This document shows, in pieces, positions 25,990-35,000 of a stretch of 64,000 bases of DNA. The notes under the pieces were generated by a model that was not told the DNA's origin, did no database searches, and saw only the letters and a list, made by a program, of their open reading frames with translations. The translations under genes were made by a program, and so were the position numbers. Source of the DNA: an uncultured Collinsella sp. (GTDB taxonomy: Bacteria > Actinomycetota > Coriobacteriia > Coriobacteriales > Coriobacteriaceae); assembly GCA_934621295.1 (NCBI GenBank), contig CAKTVB010000005.1, positions 1 through 64,000 on the forward strand. Direction: 5' to 3'. Position 1 is the first letter of the stretch. The number at the start of each line of letters is the position of its first letter.

Positions 25990-27117
25990 ATGACAAGCGA
26001 TGTTAAGACAATGGTCGTGAAGATCGGCTCTTCCACAGTGGTGGGGGAGGGCGGTCGCATCGACCGCGCGTTCCTATCCGACCTGGCGCGTCAGGCGGCA
26101 GAGCTGCGCCGTCTGGGCTGGAACTTGGTGGTGGTGAGCTCGGGCGCCATGGCGTGCGGGTATCCCATTTTGGGTTTTAGTTCCAAGCCCAAGGGCGACT
26201 TGCCGAGCCTGCAGGCGTGCGCCTCTGCCGGCCAGTGCATTTTGTGCGCGGCCTATGACGAGGAGTTCCACGCGCATGACATCTTGACCTCGCTTGTGCT
26301 GCTCACGCGTCACGATACCGCACGTCGCTCTTCCTATCTGCATGCGCGCGATGCGTTGCTGCGCCTGGTGGAGCTTGGCGTGGTGCCGGTCGTGAACGAG
26401 AACGACACCGTGAGCGTGGCCGAGATCAAATTTGGCGACAACGATACCCTGGCGGCGCTCGTGAGCTGCCTGGTTTCGGCCGATATGTGCGTCACCCTCT
26501 CCGATATCGACGGTCTCTATACCGCCAATCCTTCGATTGACCCCGATGCGCGCTTCATCCCCCGCGTGGAGAAGATCGATGCGACGATTATCGGCTCCGC
26601 AGGCGATTCGTCCACGTCGGTGGGTACGGGCGGCATGATCACGAAGATTCGTGCGAGCCGCATCCTCATGACGGCGGGTATCGAGAGCGTTATCTGCTCT
26701 GGCTCCGAGCCAGATGCCCTGGTGCGTATCGCCCGCGGCGAGAGCGTGGGCACTCTGTTTGTGCCGCCGGTCAAGCATTTGGATATCGCCCCGCGCAAGC
26801 TGTGGATCGCTCTGGGCGACAAGACCCATGGCTCCGTGACGGTGGATGATGGTGCGGCACATGCCCTTACCGATAACGGCTCATCCCTTTTGGCTGTGGG
26901 CATTCGCGGCGTTGAAGGTTCGTTCGCCGCCGGCGATATCTTGGATGTCAAGGACGCGAGCGGCATGGTTGTGGCGCGCGGCATCGCCGAGGCGGATTCC
27001 GATACGCTCGAGCTCGCGGCGGGCCGCCGACAGGAAGAAATCGAATCCAACCGCTTACTGGCACAACTGGCGGGCAAGCCTGCCATCCATCGCGACAATT
27101 TGATCGTGTTCGCATAG
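25990..27117 (+). CDS. proB: Glutamate 5-kinase
   Basis: First enzyme of proline synthesis: glutamate plus ATP to glutamyl 5-phosphate. The amino acid kinase domain (about residues 1-255) shows VVKIGSSTVVG, VVSSGAMACG, NENDTVSVAEIKFGDNDTLAALV and GTGGMITKIRAS. A C-terminal PUA domain (about 275-370) follows (GSVTVDDGAAHALTDNGSSLLAVGIRGVEGSFAAGDILDV). Length 375, standard for the two-domain form. GAGG lies seven bases before the ATG. The next step, ProA, is encoded 3 kb away on the same strand, separated by two opposite-strand genes. Confidence 0.96.
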   Translation: MTSDVKTMVVKIGSSTVVGEGGRIDRAFLSDLARQAAELRRLGWNLVVVSSGAMACGYPILGFSSKPKGDLPSLQACASAGQCILCAAYDEEFHAHDILTSLVLLTRHDTARRSSYLHARDALLRLVELGVVPVVNENDTVSVAEIKFGDNDTLAALVSCLVSADMCVTLSDIDGLYTANPSIDPDARFIPRVEKIDATIIGSAGDSSTSVGTGGMITKIRASRILMTAGIESVICSGSEPDALVRIARGESVGTLFVPPVKHLDIAPRKLWIALGDKTHGSVTVDDGAAHALTDNGSSLLAVGIRGVEGSFAAGDILDVKDASGMVVARGIAEADSDTLELAAGRRQEEIESNRLLAQLAGKPAIHRDNLIVFA

Positions 27118-27160
27118 GGGTGCACGACTTTTATTGAGTGGTTTTGAACGGGTCATGGTT

Positions 27161-27310
27161 TTAGGTGCGCAGCATCTTGGAGCATGGCCCTTTTTCGTAG
27201 AATTCGCACGTGCGGGAAGCGCCGGTGATGCCTTCGCCGGTTGCGCAGGACTTGACCGAGCAAAGACCAAGTCCTCCGACCGGCTGCTCAGCCTGCGATC
27301 CCCTTGCCAC
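27161..27310 (-). CDS. Possible 49-residue cysteine-rich small protein
   Basis: A GTG-started frame begins four bases after the stop of the DUF389 gene and could be translationally coupled to it. The product has four cysteines (17, 22, 35, 43) in a C-x4-C...C-x7-C arrangement, inside GGLGLCSVKSCATGEG and TCEFYEKGPCSKM. Its composition (Gly, Cys, Glu, Lys, aromatic residues) is unlike the Arg/Pro/Ala/Ser-rich false frames common in this GC-rich DNA. A small zinc- or cluster-binding protein is possible. The ribosome site is weak, and no family is recognised. Confidence 0.4.
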   Translation of the reverse strand: MARGSQAEQPVGGLGLCSVKSCATGEGITGASRTCEFYEKGPCSKMLRT

Positions 27311-27314
27311 TGTC

Positions 27315-28454
27315 TCACTCTGTAATGAATTCCACCCGGTCGAGTTCGGGGACGTTGAGGGAGATGAGCCTCTCGGCCGTCTCGCGATCGCGCTTGTCGA
27401 GCTCCGCCTCGGTGGTGACGCGCGCGATAATCTCGCGTTTGGTGCCGTCTTGCGAACCATCGTTTGCGAGGGAAGTCTCGACACCCACGGTGTAATCCTC
27501 AAACCCCGGCACCACAGCGGCGAGCTCACGTGTGGTTTCCATCACGCCGTAGGCGTCGGTGACGCCCGATTCGGCCGATCCGATGGAGCCGGCTGTCAAA
27601 ACGAGACAGGGGATGGCGAAAATCGCCGTGCCGATGATAATGCGCCGGCGGACGATACGCGAGAGCTTGTCTGCAAGGGCACTTTCCTCGTCGGTGACGA
27701 TACCGTCGTCGTTGAGGTCGCGTTTGAGCGGTATGCGCAGCATAAGCAGCACCGCTTCGGTGCCCAGCGCGATGAATACCACGTTGATGCCAAACTCATA
27801 GAGCGCTGAGAGAAAAAGCGATAGGTCCCATGCGGCAATGCCGTACCCCGCGGCGCACAGGGGCGGCATGAGGGCGGTAGCAACGGCCACGCCTGCGATG
27901 AGCGTCGAGGGTTCCTGCTCGCGTGAATTACCCAGGCCTCCGGCAAAGCCGCCTACAAGCGCTACGGTGAGGTCCCACACGGTGGGCGACGAGTTGTCCA
28001 CGAGGGCGGGCGTAATCGTGGAGATGGGCGAGATCTTAAAGTAGAGCGTCGATGTGGCAAGGCAAAATGCCATCTGCAACAAAAGTCCCGTGAGGGCATC
28101 GCGCGTGACGTTGCGGTCGAGGGTGGCGATACCGTAGGCGATGGCCAAGACCGAGCCCATGAGCGGGCAGATGAGCATGGCGCCGATGATGGCGATGTCG
28201 GAATTGATGTCGAGGCCGATGCTCGCGATGAGCATAGCGACGATCAAGATGCACAGATGCGTTCCGTCAAGGCGCGCCCCGTTGACAAAGCGCTTGCGAA
28301 TGGCGTTGTACGGCGCGCGCCCCTCGCGAATGTTGAAGGCGCGCTTAAGGAAGCGCTTCGTGCGCATACTGGCCTTGCTGTGCCACGGGTGGATGCCGTG
28401 GCGTCGGTGGTGTCGCTCGCGCAGGCGCTTGAGCTCTTTGCGATCAAGTTCCAT
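27315..28454 (-). CDS. DUF389 membrane protein
   Basis: Five to six membrane segments are visible (ILIVAMLIASIGLDI; IAIIGAMLICPLMGSVLAIAYG; the family signature VALVGGFAGGLGNSREQEPSTLIAGVAVATALMPPLCAAGYGIA; LYEFGINVVFIALGTEAVLLML; IIIGTAIFAIPCLVLTAGSI). A basic N-terminus of about 60 residues precedes the core. After the fifth helix lies DLNDDGIVTDEE, which fits a canonical EF-hand calcium loop. Family function is unknown. The ATG at 28454 is preferred; a GTG at 28487 is an alternative. It sits a few bases after the iminopeptidase gene in the same operon. Confidence 0.85.
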   Translation of the reverse strand: MELDRKELKRLRERHHRRHGIHPWHSKASMRTKRFLKRAFNIREGRAPYNAIRKRFVNGARLDGTHLCILIVAMLIASIGLDINSDIAIIGAMLICPLMGSVLAIAYGIATLDRNVTRDALTGLLLQMAFCLATSTLYFKISPISTITPALVDNSSPTVWDLTVALVGGFAGGLGNSREQEPSTLIAGVAVATALMPPLCAAGYGIAAWDLSLFLSALYEFGINVVFIALGTEAVLLMLRIPLKRDLNDDGIVTDEESALADKLSRIVRRRIIIGTAIFAIPCLVLTAGSIGSAESGVTDAYGVMETTRELAAVVPGFEDYTVGVETSLANDGSQDGTKREIIARVTTEAELDKRDRETAERLISLNVPELDRVEFITE

Positions 28455-28491
28455 GGTCGTTCTTGCGTTCCTTTTCGCGTCTTTCACTCAG

Positions 28492-29913
28492 CTAGAGGAT
28501 TCCCGCGAGGTCTCCGCGCATGAGCGCCTCGTCAAAAAGATGCTTGAATACGATGTCGCCGTGCAAGCCGTCGTGCTCAAACTCATTGGTGATCCAGGCA
28601 TGGGATGCGCCCACATGGCTGAGGGTATCCAGCTGCAAGGTGGAGTCGACGTACATGTCATCGAAGTAGACGGCTGCCTGCAGAGGCACCTCGTTTGCGG
28701 CGAGGCGCTGTGGGTCATAGATGTGATCCCAGGAGGTGTCTTCCATAAGGAGGTCCATCGCTGGCGCAAAGGGCTTGAGCTCGGGCATTTCTTTAAACAT
28801 CCAGGGGAAGGCTGCCTCGCCGGTGAGCATGAGAGGACGTGCGGCGGGGTCGAACTCTGCGCGGCGCGCCTTTTCTGCGGCGGCTGCCCAGTGGATGGGC
28901 ATGGTGTCGCCATCGGCGTAGATGAATTCCTGCAAGGTCCAGTACAAGGGATTCGTGGCAGTGGTGGTGCGCGCGAGCGCGCTCATCAAGAACCCATCGG
29001 AGATGATGGGTTCGGTGCCGTTCAGTGTTCCATCGCCGTCTTCAAAGGCATGGTCCATGATCCAGTGCATGCGCTCAAAGCTCGGCCTCATGCCAAAGTC
29101 GCTGCCAAAGAGCTGCAGGCGCTCGACGGTCATGGGGTTGCCGTCGGGAAGGGTTGCGGGCGCGGCGGCGAGCGCGTCGGCAAGTGCCGCTACGCGTTCG
29201 ACGTCTTGCGGATAGCGGTCGTAGTACTGGCGCGTCTTTGCGGCCATACGTGGGAAGGTGTGCGCGTAGACGTCGCTGGCGCTGGCGGGAACATGGGGGA
29301 TACCGCCGCAGGTAAAGCAGGCGGCGAGGCCCGCGGGGAAGAGCGACAGGTACGTGAGGGTCAAAAAGCCGCCATAGCTTTGGCCGAGCGACACCCAGCG
29401 CTTTCCGCCAAACTGTGTGAGGCGTAGGTACTCAAAATCACGGACGATCGAGCTCGCGAGGTAGCGCTTGAGGAAGTCTGCCTGGGCGCGGGCGGCATCG
29501 GCTCCGGCGGCAGCCGCGCGAGCACCCAGGGCCTCGATCGCCTTGCCGCTTACGCGTCCGCTGCGTCCGCATCCGCGCTGGTCGGGCAAGACGATGCGGA
29601 AGTGCTTGATGGCCTCTGCGATCCAGCCGTCGCTTGTGGGCGAGCAGGGACGCGGGCATTCGCCGCCAGGGCCGCCCTGGAAAAAGACGAGCAGGGGGAG
29701 GTCGTCGTTCTCTCGTCCCGGGGCGCACAAGACGCGGTAGAACAGCTTGATGCTCTCGGAGGCACCGGGGATAGGTGCGGGCATGGCACCGCGGCGCATG
29801 GTGGAGCCCACGGCGAGCAGCGCCGGCTCGAGTCCGCGCCAGTCAAGAGGGACGTCGATGGAATGGTCCTCGACATAGAGGCCGGGGACGTAATAGCTGG
29901 CAAGTTTGGTCAT
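28492..29913 (-). CDS. Proline iminopeptidase-type alpha/beta hydrolase
   Basis: A serine peptidase of family S33 that removes N-terminal proline from peptides. It shows the oxyanion region FFQGGPGGECPRP, PDQRGCGRSGR, and the nucleophile elbow GQSYGGFLTLTYL. The C-terminal histidine region is SHAWITNEFEHDGLHGDI. Length 473, normal for the long class of iminopeptidases. AAAGGAG lies seven bases before the ATG. It is co-transcribed with the DUF389 gene. Its position between proB and proA on the opposite strand links proline release from peptides with proline synthesis, although that may be chance. Confidence 0.9.
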   Translation of the reverse strand: MTKLASYYVPGLYVEDHSIDVPLDWRGLEPALLAVGSTMRRGAMPAPIPGASESIKLFYRVLCAPGRENDDLPLLVFFQGGPGGECPRPCSPTSDGWIAEAIKHFRIVLPDQRGCGRSGRVSGKAIEALGARAAAAGADAARAQADFLKRYLASSIVRDFEYLRLTQFGGKRWVSLGQSYGGFLTLTYLSLFPAGLAACFTCGGIPHVPASASDVYAHTFPRMAAKTRQYYDRYPQDVERVAALADALAAAPATLPDGNPMTVERLQLFGSDFGMRPSFERMHWIMDHAFEDGDGTLNGTEPIISDGFLMSALARTTTATNPLYWTLQEFIYADGDTMPIHWAAAAEKARRAEFDPAARPLMLTGEAAFPWMFKEMPELKPFAPAMDLLMEDTSWDHIYDPQRLAANEVPLQAAVYFDDMYVDSTLQLDTLSHVGASHAWITNEFEHDGLHGDIVFKHLFDEALMRGDLAGIL

Positions 29914-30080
29914 GGTTGCTCCTTTGGGATTGTTCGATGTAATCATCATAGCCAATGGGTCTTGGAGTGCAGGCTTCGGTGGGCGTGCATTTCCAATCGG
30001 GACATGTGTCCAGCTCGCTGCGACGGTGGGGCGGCATATCGTTTACCATGGAGGCAATTGGCATATAGATGGAGGTTTCC

Positions 30081-31364
30081 ATGGAAGACATCGCAACGTA
30101 TGTGGAGGGGCTCGCGGCTGCAGCGAAGGCGGCATCGAGGCCTTTGGGCTTTGCCTCTGACGAGCAGCGCGCAGGTGCCGTGCGCGCTATGGCTGCCGCC
30201 CTGCGCAATGCCGAGGCGGCGATTCTCGAACAAAACGCGCTCGATATGGACGCTGCTGTTCAGGCGGGCACGAGCGCGGGCCTGCTCGACCGCCTTAAGC
30301 TCACGCACGAGCGCATCGAAGGCATGGCCGCAGGACTTGAGAAATTGGCCGAGCTTCCCGACCCGGTGGGGCGCGTGCTCGAGCACCGTACGATCGACTG
30401 CGGTCTCGATCTGCAAAAGGTGAGCGTGCCGCTGGGGCTTGTCGCCATGGTCTATGAGGCGCGCCCCAACGTGACGGCCGACGCTGCTGGCATCTGCATC
30501 CGCACCGGCAACGCCTGCATCCTGCGCGGCGGCTCGATGGCGCAGCGCTCCTGCGTCGCCATCGCCCATGCGCTTGCCGACGCCGTGGAGGCTTGTGGCT
30601 TCCCACGCGAGGCGGTGAGCATCATCGAGACCACCGATCGCGCTGCCACGGGAGCCCTCATGAGCCTTCGCGGCATCGTGGACGTGCTCATTCCGCGCGG
30701 CGGCGCGGGTCTCATCCAGCGCTGTGTGAGGGAGTCGCTTGTGCCCGTTATCGAGACGGGAACGGGAAACTGCCATATCTACCTGCATGAAGATGCTGAC
30801 ATGCAAAAGGCGCTCCCCATCATCGTCAATGCCAAGACGCAGCGCGTGGGCGTATGCAACGCCGCTGAGTCGCTACTGGTCGATGCGAAGATTGCCGATG
30901 CGGTGTTGCCCCAAGTGGTCGAGACCTTGCATGAGCATGGCGTCTTGATTCATGGTGACGTGGCGACCTGCGCGGCTGCGGCTGCCGCCGGTCTTGCCGA
31001 GGGTGCCGATTACGTCCCCGCGACCGAGGACGACTGGGGCCGCGAGTACCTGGCGCTCGAGATGAGCGTCAAGGTCGTGGCCGACGAGGACGAGGCCATT
31101 GCGCGCATCAATTGCTACGGCACGGGCCACTCCGAGGCCATCGTGACCGAGGACGTGGCTGCGGGCGAGCGCTTCTTGCGCGAGGTCGACGCGAGTTCTG
31201 TCTACCTGAACGCCAGCACGCGCTTCACCGACGGTGGCGAGTTTGGCCTGGGCGCCGAGATTGGCATCTCCACCCAGAAGCTCCATGCCCGCGGCCCCTT
31301 CGCCGCCGAGGCGCTCACCACCTACAAATACGAAATCCGCGGCTGCGGCCAAACCCGCCCCTAA
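30081..31364 (+). CDS. proA: Glutamate-5-semialdehyde dehydrogenase (gamma-glutamyl phosphate reductase)
   Basis: Second enzyme of proline synthesis; reduces glutamyl 5-phosphate with NADPH. Family motifs: VPLGLVAMVYEARPNVTADAAGICIRTGNACILRGG, PRGGAGLIQRC, the catalytic cysteine in RVGVCNAAESLLV, and the end SSVYLNASTRFTDGGEFGLGAEIGISTQKLHARGPF. At 427 residues it is of normal length. The ATG at 30081 is preferred over the in-frame ATG at 30069 because GGAGG lies six bases upstream of it. An inverted-repeat element begins right after the stop. Confidence 0.96.
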   Translation: MEDIATYVEGLAAAAKAASRPLGFASDEQRAGAVRAMAAALRNAEAAILEQNALDMDAAVQAGTSAGLLDRLKLTHERIEGMAAGLEKLAELPDPVGRVLEHRTIDCGLDLQKVSVPLGLVAMVYEARPNVTADAAGICIRTGNACILRGGSMAQRSCVAIAHALADAVEACGFPREAVSIIETTDRAATGALMSLRGIVDVLIPRGGAGLIQRCVRESLVPVIETGTGNCHIYLHEDADMQKALPIIVNAKTQRVGVCNAAESLLVDAKIADAVLPQVVETLHEHGVLIHGDVATCAAAAAAGLAEGADYVPATEDDWGREYLALEMSVKVVADEDEAIARINCYGTGHSEAIVTEDVAAGERFLREVDASSVYLNASTRFTDGGEFGLGAEIGISTQKLHARGPFAAEALTTYKYEIRGCGQTRP

Positions 31365-31365
31365 T

Positions 31366-31470
31366 GTGACAAAAAGTCGACAGGTTTATTTTGTCACCTT
31401 TTCACATCCTGTTCATATACGTGTAGGACCCGTGAAGATGTGACAAAATAAACCTGTCGATAAAGTGACA
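31366..31470. repeat. Palindromic element directly after proA (family D)
   Basis: Perfect 21-base inverted arms, 31377-31397 and 31440-31460, with an inner TTCAC/GTGAA pair around a loop of about 30 bases. The left arm is also part of a nested 9-bp hairpin GTGACAAAA/TTTTGTCAC (31366-31374 with 31389-31397). The right arm plus flank, read on the minus strand, is identical over 30 bases to 41298-41327. It starts two bases after the proA stop codon and may act as its transcript end. Confidence 0.8.
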
Positions 31471-31561
31471 CATTTTGAGGGGGAGGGGTGACCGTCCGCG
31501 GAGTGGGTAGATGCTTTAGCGTGGTGGCGTGTTACACTGGCCGATGGAAAAAACAGGCGCG

Positions 31562-31578
31562 CTGGTAATCGTTACCAG
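31562..31578. promoter_or_regulatory. Palindromic operator candidate before the YerC-like gene
   Basis: CTGGTAA-TCG-TTACCAG, a perfect 7-bp palindrome with 3-base spacer, lies 31 bases before the start codon and downstream of a possible -10 (TTACAC, around 31531). The position suits a repressor site; binding by the encoded TrpR-like protein is a guess. Confidence 0.5.
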
Positions 31579-31608
31579 TGCACTCTTCGATATGACGGTG
31601 AGGTTCCC

Positions 31609-31908
31609 ATGGATGTTGAAACCCTATTCGATCGCGAAGACGTCGATCAGCTTGTAAAGGCACTGCTTTTGCTCAAGAACGAAGACGATGTCCGGGCGTT
31701 TCTTAAAGATCTTTGCACGCCGCGCGAGATCTGCGATTTTGCCCAGCGTCTGACGGTCGCGCGCTTCCTCGATGCCGGTGAGCCCTACGTCGAGGTTCAG
31801 GCTCGCACTGGCGCCTCGTCCACTACGGTGAGCCGCGTCTCGAAGGCCTTGAACGGTGAGTTTGGCGGTTACCGTCGTGTGCTCATCGAGCTCGACGAGG
31901 CAAAGTAG
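31609..31908 (+). CDS. YerC/YecD-family TrpR-related DNA-binding protein
   Basis: A 99-residue helical protein. The helix-turn-helix is RLTVARFLDAGEPYVEVQARTGASSTTVSRVSKAL, the arrangement of the YerC/YecD family related to the tryptophan repressor. These are probable transcription regulators of unknown target. GGTGAGG lies a few bases before the ATG. It is followed by a terminator and sits before addB, but is probably transcribed separately. Confidence 0.9.
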   Translation: MDVETLFDREDVDQLVKALLLLKNEDDVRAFLKDLCTPREICDFAQRLTVARFLDAGEPYVEVQARTGASSTTVSRVSKALNGEFGGYRRVLIELDEAK

Positions 31909-31938
31909 ACGCCGCTTCAATCTAAAGCGATCGCTTTT

Positions 31939-31974
31939 CAGGCTCCGCTCCCTTGGGGCGGGGCCTGTTTTGTT
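31939..31974 (+). terminator. Intrinsic terminator after the YerC-like gene
   Basis: Stem CAGGCTCCGCTCC with GGGCGGGGCCTG, loop CTTG, followed by TTTTGTTT. Confidence 0.82.
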
Positions 31975-32056
31975 TGCGCGCGGCACTCGCCACGGCATCG
32001 CCTGTCTGCACGGGCGTGTAGCATGGTCGGTAGCAAAAAGAGTATGTGGGAGGACC

Positions 32057-35000
32057 ATGGCAGTTCATATTCGCATCGTCGATTCGGCTGCAGAGCCGGT
32101 CGGCGCGGAGCTATCGACCATAAGCCGGGCGGTGACCGCGCATGGGCGCGTTGAGCTGCTCACCTCTTCGTTCGAAGAGCGCGAGACATGCCGTCGCGCG
32201 CTGGCGCGGGCTGGCTGCGGTCTTGGCGTTGAGGTCACGACGCCCGCTGGGTGGATCGCCTCGCTTTGGGAGCTGCTGGGAACGGGTACGCACCCGGTGA
32301 GCGCTCTTCAGCGAAGCCTGCTTATCGCCGATATCATCGCTTCCTGGGATCCTTCCGATCTGGAGCCGCTGCGCGACACTCTCGGCACCCGTTTTCTGCT
32401 CGCGTCCATGGCGCGCGACTTTTTGCCCTATGTGCTCGACGAGGCACGCATGGCACCCGCCTCGGATGCCGAGGATCTGGTGGCTCGGCTGCTTGGACGC
32501 TATGCGGATCGCCTTGCGAGCCTGGGCCTCGAGGAGCCTGCGACCGCTGCGGTCCGCTTGGCCCATTCGTTTGCAGACGAGCTTCCTGCCTGCGCTTCCT
32601 GCGTGGTCGTGCGCGGCATGCAAAAGATGCCTGCCTATTTGATGGACTTGCTCGCATCGGTGGGGACAGAGGGAGAATGCATCATTTTGCTCGCTCCCCA
32701 GCAGCGCGACGCCGCCGTTTGCGTCGAAGAGGCGTTTGCCGCACGCGGCGTTGAGGCTTCAATCGAGGAGTCTTCTATGCGCGAGCCGTCCGCATCGGTT
32801 CTTCCGGCGATGTTTCTTGAGGTGGCGGGCCCGCATGCGCGCGACCGCGCCTACGCGCAAATCATCTCTCGCGCGGCCGGGCAGGCCTGCGGGGCGAGGT
32901 CTGGCTCAGATGCCGTGGTTGCTGTTGTGGCGCGCCGTCCGGTGAAGGCGGCTTGGCAGCTTGCCGAGCGCCTCGCCTCTCAAAACGTGCAGGCGATCGC
33001 TCCCGCCGATGCCAGGTTCGAAGAGACGCGCACGGGTGCGCAGTTCAATGCCTTGTCCGATCTCGTGGCACGCATGAGGGCTGCGGCGGCGGGGGAGATT
33101 CCCGATTCCGAGTGGTGGCCTGCGCCTGAGCTTTCCGATTGGCTCGCTTGCCCGCTTTCAGGTTGCGATGCTTGGTCTGCGCGAGTTTTTGACAAGAAGA
33201 TTCGTGGCAAGCGCGCTATGGGCGTCGATGCCGTGCTAAGTGAGCTGCAGAGCATCCAGACGCGCGTGACTTCTCAACGAAAGAAGCTCGATCCCGATAA
33301 TCCCTGGGCTCAGGTTCCCGCGGTGTGCGCCGAGGTAGTGCAGTACCTGATGCAGGACCGCCCGGTCTCGGCGTTCAAATCGATGCTCTCGGTTGCGGAG
33401 GCGCTGCCCGCGTACGCTCTCGGAAACGCAGATGGCGCTGTAGCGCAGGAGCGCGAGGCATCCATGATCAAGATGGCGATCGGCCTGCTCATGGATGAGG
33501 CACGCGCCGTCGACGTTCCGCAAAGTGTGGCTACGGGCGTGCTTTCCGGTCTGAAGGTGGGCATTTGCGCGAAGACGGACGAGGTCAAGACTGACGACGG
33601 CTCCTCCGATGCCGGCGACGCCTCTGCCTCTCGGCCCGTGGCACGGTTCATGACGCTTGCAGCTGCCGCCGCAGCCTGTCCGGGCACCTTCGACGCGATG
33701 GTATTTTTGGACGTCGATGCCGAGGCCTACTCCCTTGCGGTCAAAGAGGACGCTTCCACCTTGTTGGGCGAGCGTCTGGCGGCGGCCCCAGTGGCAATCG
33801 ACCCTGCGCCGTATCAGCGCGTGCTCTTTGATCGCGCCGTTCGCGCTTCGAGCGGCGCGGCAATTCTTGCGCGCGTGACGCATGATCGCCAGGCCAAGGA
33901 TATTTATCCGGCCGCAATCTGGACTGAGCTTCGCGCGCGTGCGGGAGCCGCGGCGAGTGTGGAGCAGACCGACGAGGGCGATATCGTGCGCGATCTTGAT
34001 CCTTCGGGTGCCGTTGGCCTCGATGCGTGCCAGGTCCAGTGCCTCCCCCCTCAGCAGTTGAGCGACGAGGCCACCCCTTATGTGGTTCTTCGTCAGCGCA
34101 ACGAGGACGGTGAGCTGGTTGCGCGCCAACTTTCTGCCTCGCAGATCGAAAGCTATAGCTCTTGCCCTCTCTGCTGGTTTATTTCCTCGCGTGTGCGTCC
34201 CTCTTCGATTGACGCTGACTTTGGCAATATCGAGAAGGGCAACTTCGTCCACGACGTTATGTTCCGCTTGCATAGCGAACTGCTCGAAGCGGGCGTGGAC
34301 CGCGTGCGCCCCGAGAACGTGCCGGCGGCTCTTTCTGTCTTGCACGAGGCGTTTGACGAGGTCCGTGCGGAGCACGCGCGAGGCAAGACGACGAGCTCCG
34401 GCGCGCTTGTGCCCCTCGACGCAGGCGAGCGCGCACAAATTGATGAGATTTTGCCGCAGCTCGAGCGGGTAGCGCGCTATGAGGCAGGGGCCCTCATGCC
34501 GTTCAAGCCCACATATCTCGAGTACTCTTTCAACGGTCTGGGCGTCACCTATGCCGGATGGCCCTTGGGCGGGCGCATCGACCGTGTAGATGTGGATGCC
34601 GAGGGCCGTGCAGCCATCATCGATTACAAGCATCGTGGCGACGTAAATCCCTTCAAGCTCAAAGATCCCACCGTTCCGCTCAAGGACGGCACGATTCCGG
34701 CGGAGGATGAACGCTGGCTCCCCGAGCACACGCAATCGCTCATCTATGCTCAGGCGATGCGCCGTGCCCTGGGCCTTGAACCGGCCGCCGCGCTTTACTT
34801 CTCCACGAAGGGACGCGCGCCCGCCATGCGCGGTGCCGCCGCGGCAGCGCTTGTGGGCGACAAGACCGATGAGAGCATGATTCCCGGACTGCGCGACGGC
34901 TTCCCCGCGGCGGAACACGGCGGAACCATGACGTTTGAGCAGCTGCTCGATCGTGTCGAAGATGCTATTGCGCAGCGCCTGGATGAGATGGCCCACGGTG

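Noticed and set aside
28141..29427. Plus-strand frame opposite the iminopeptidase and DUF389 genes
   Set aside because: Spans two well-supported opposite-strand genes and their junction; no recognisable motif.
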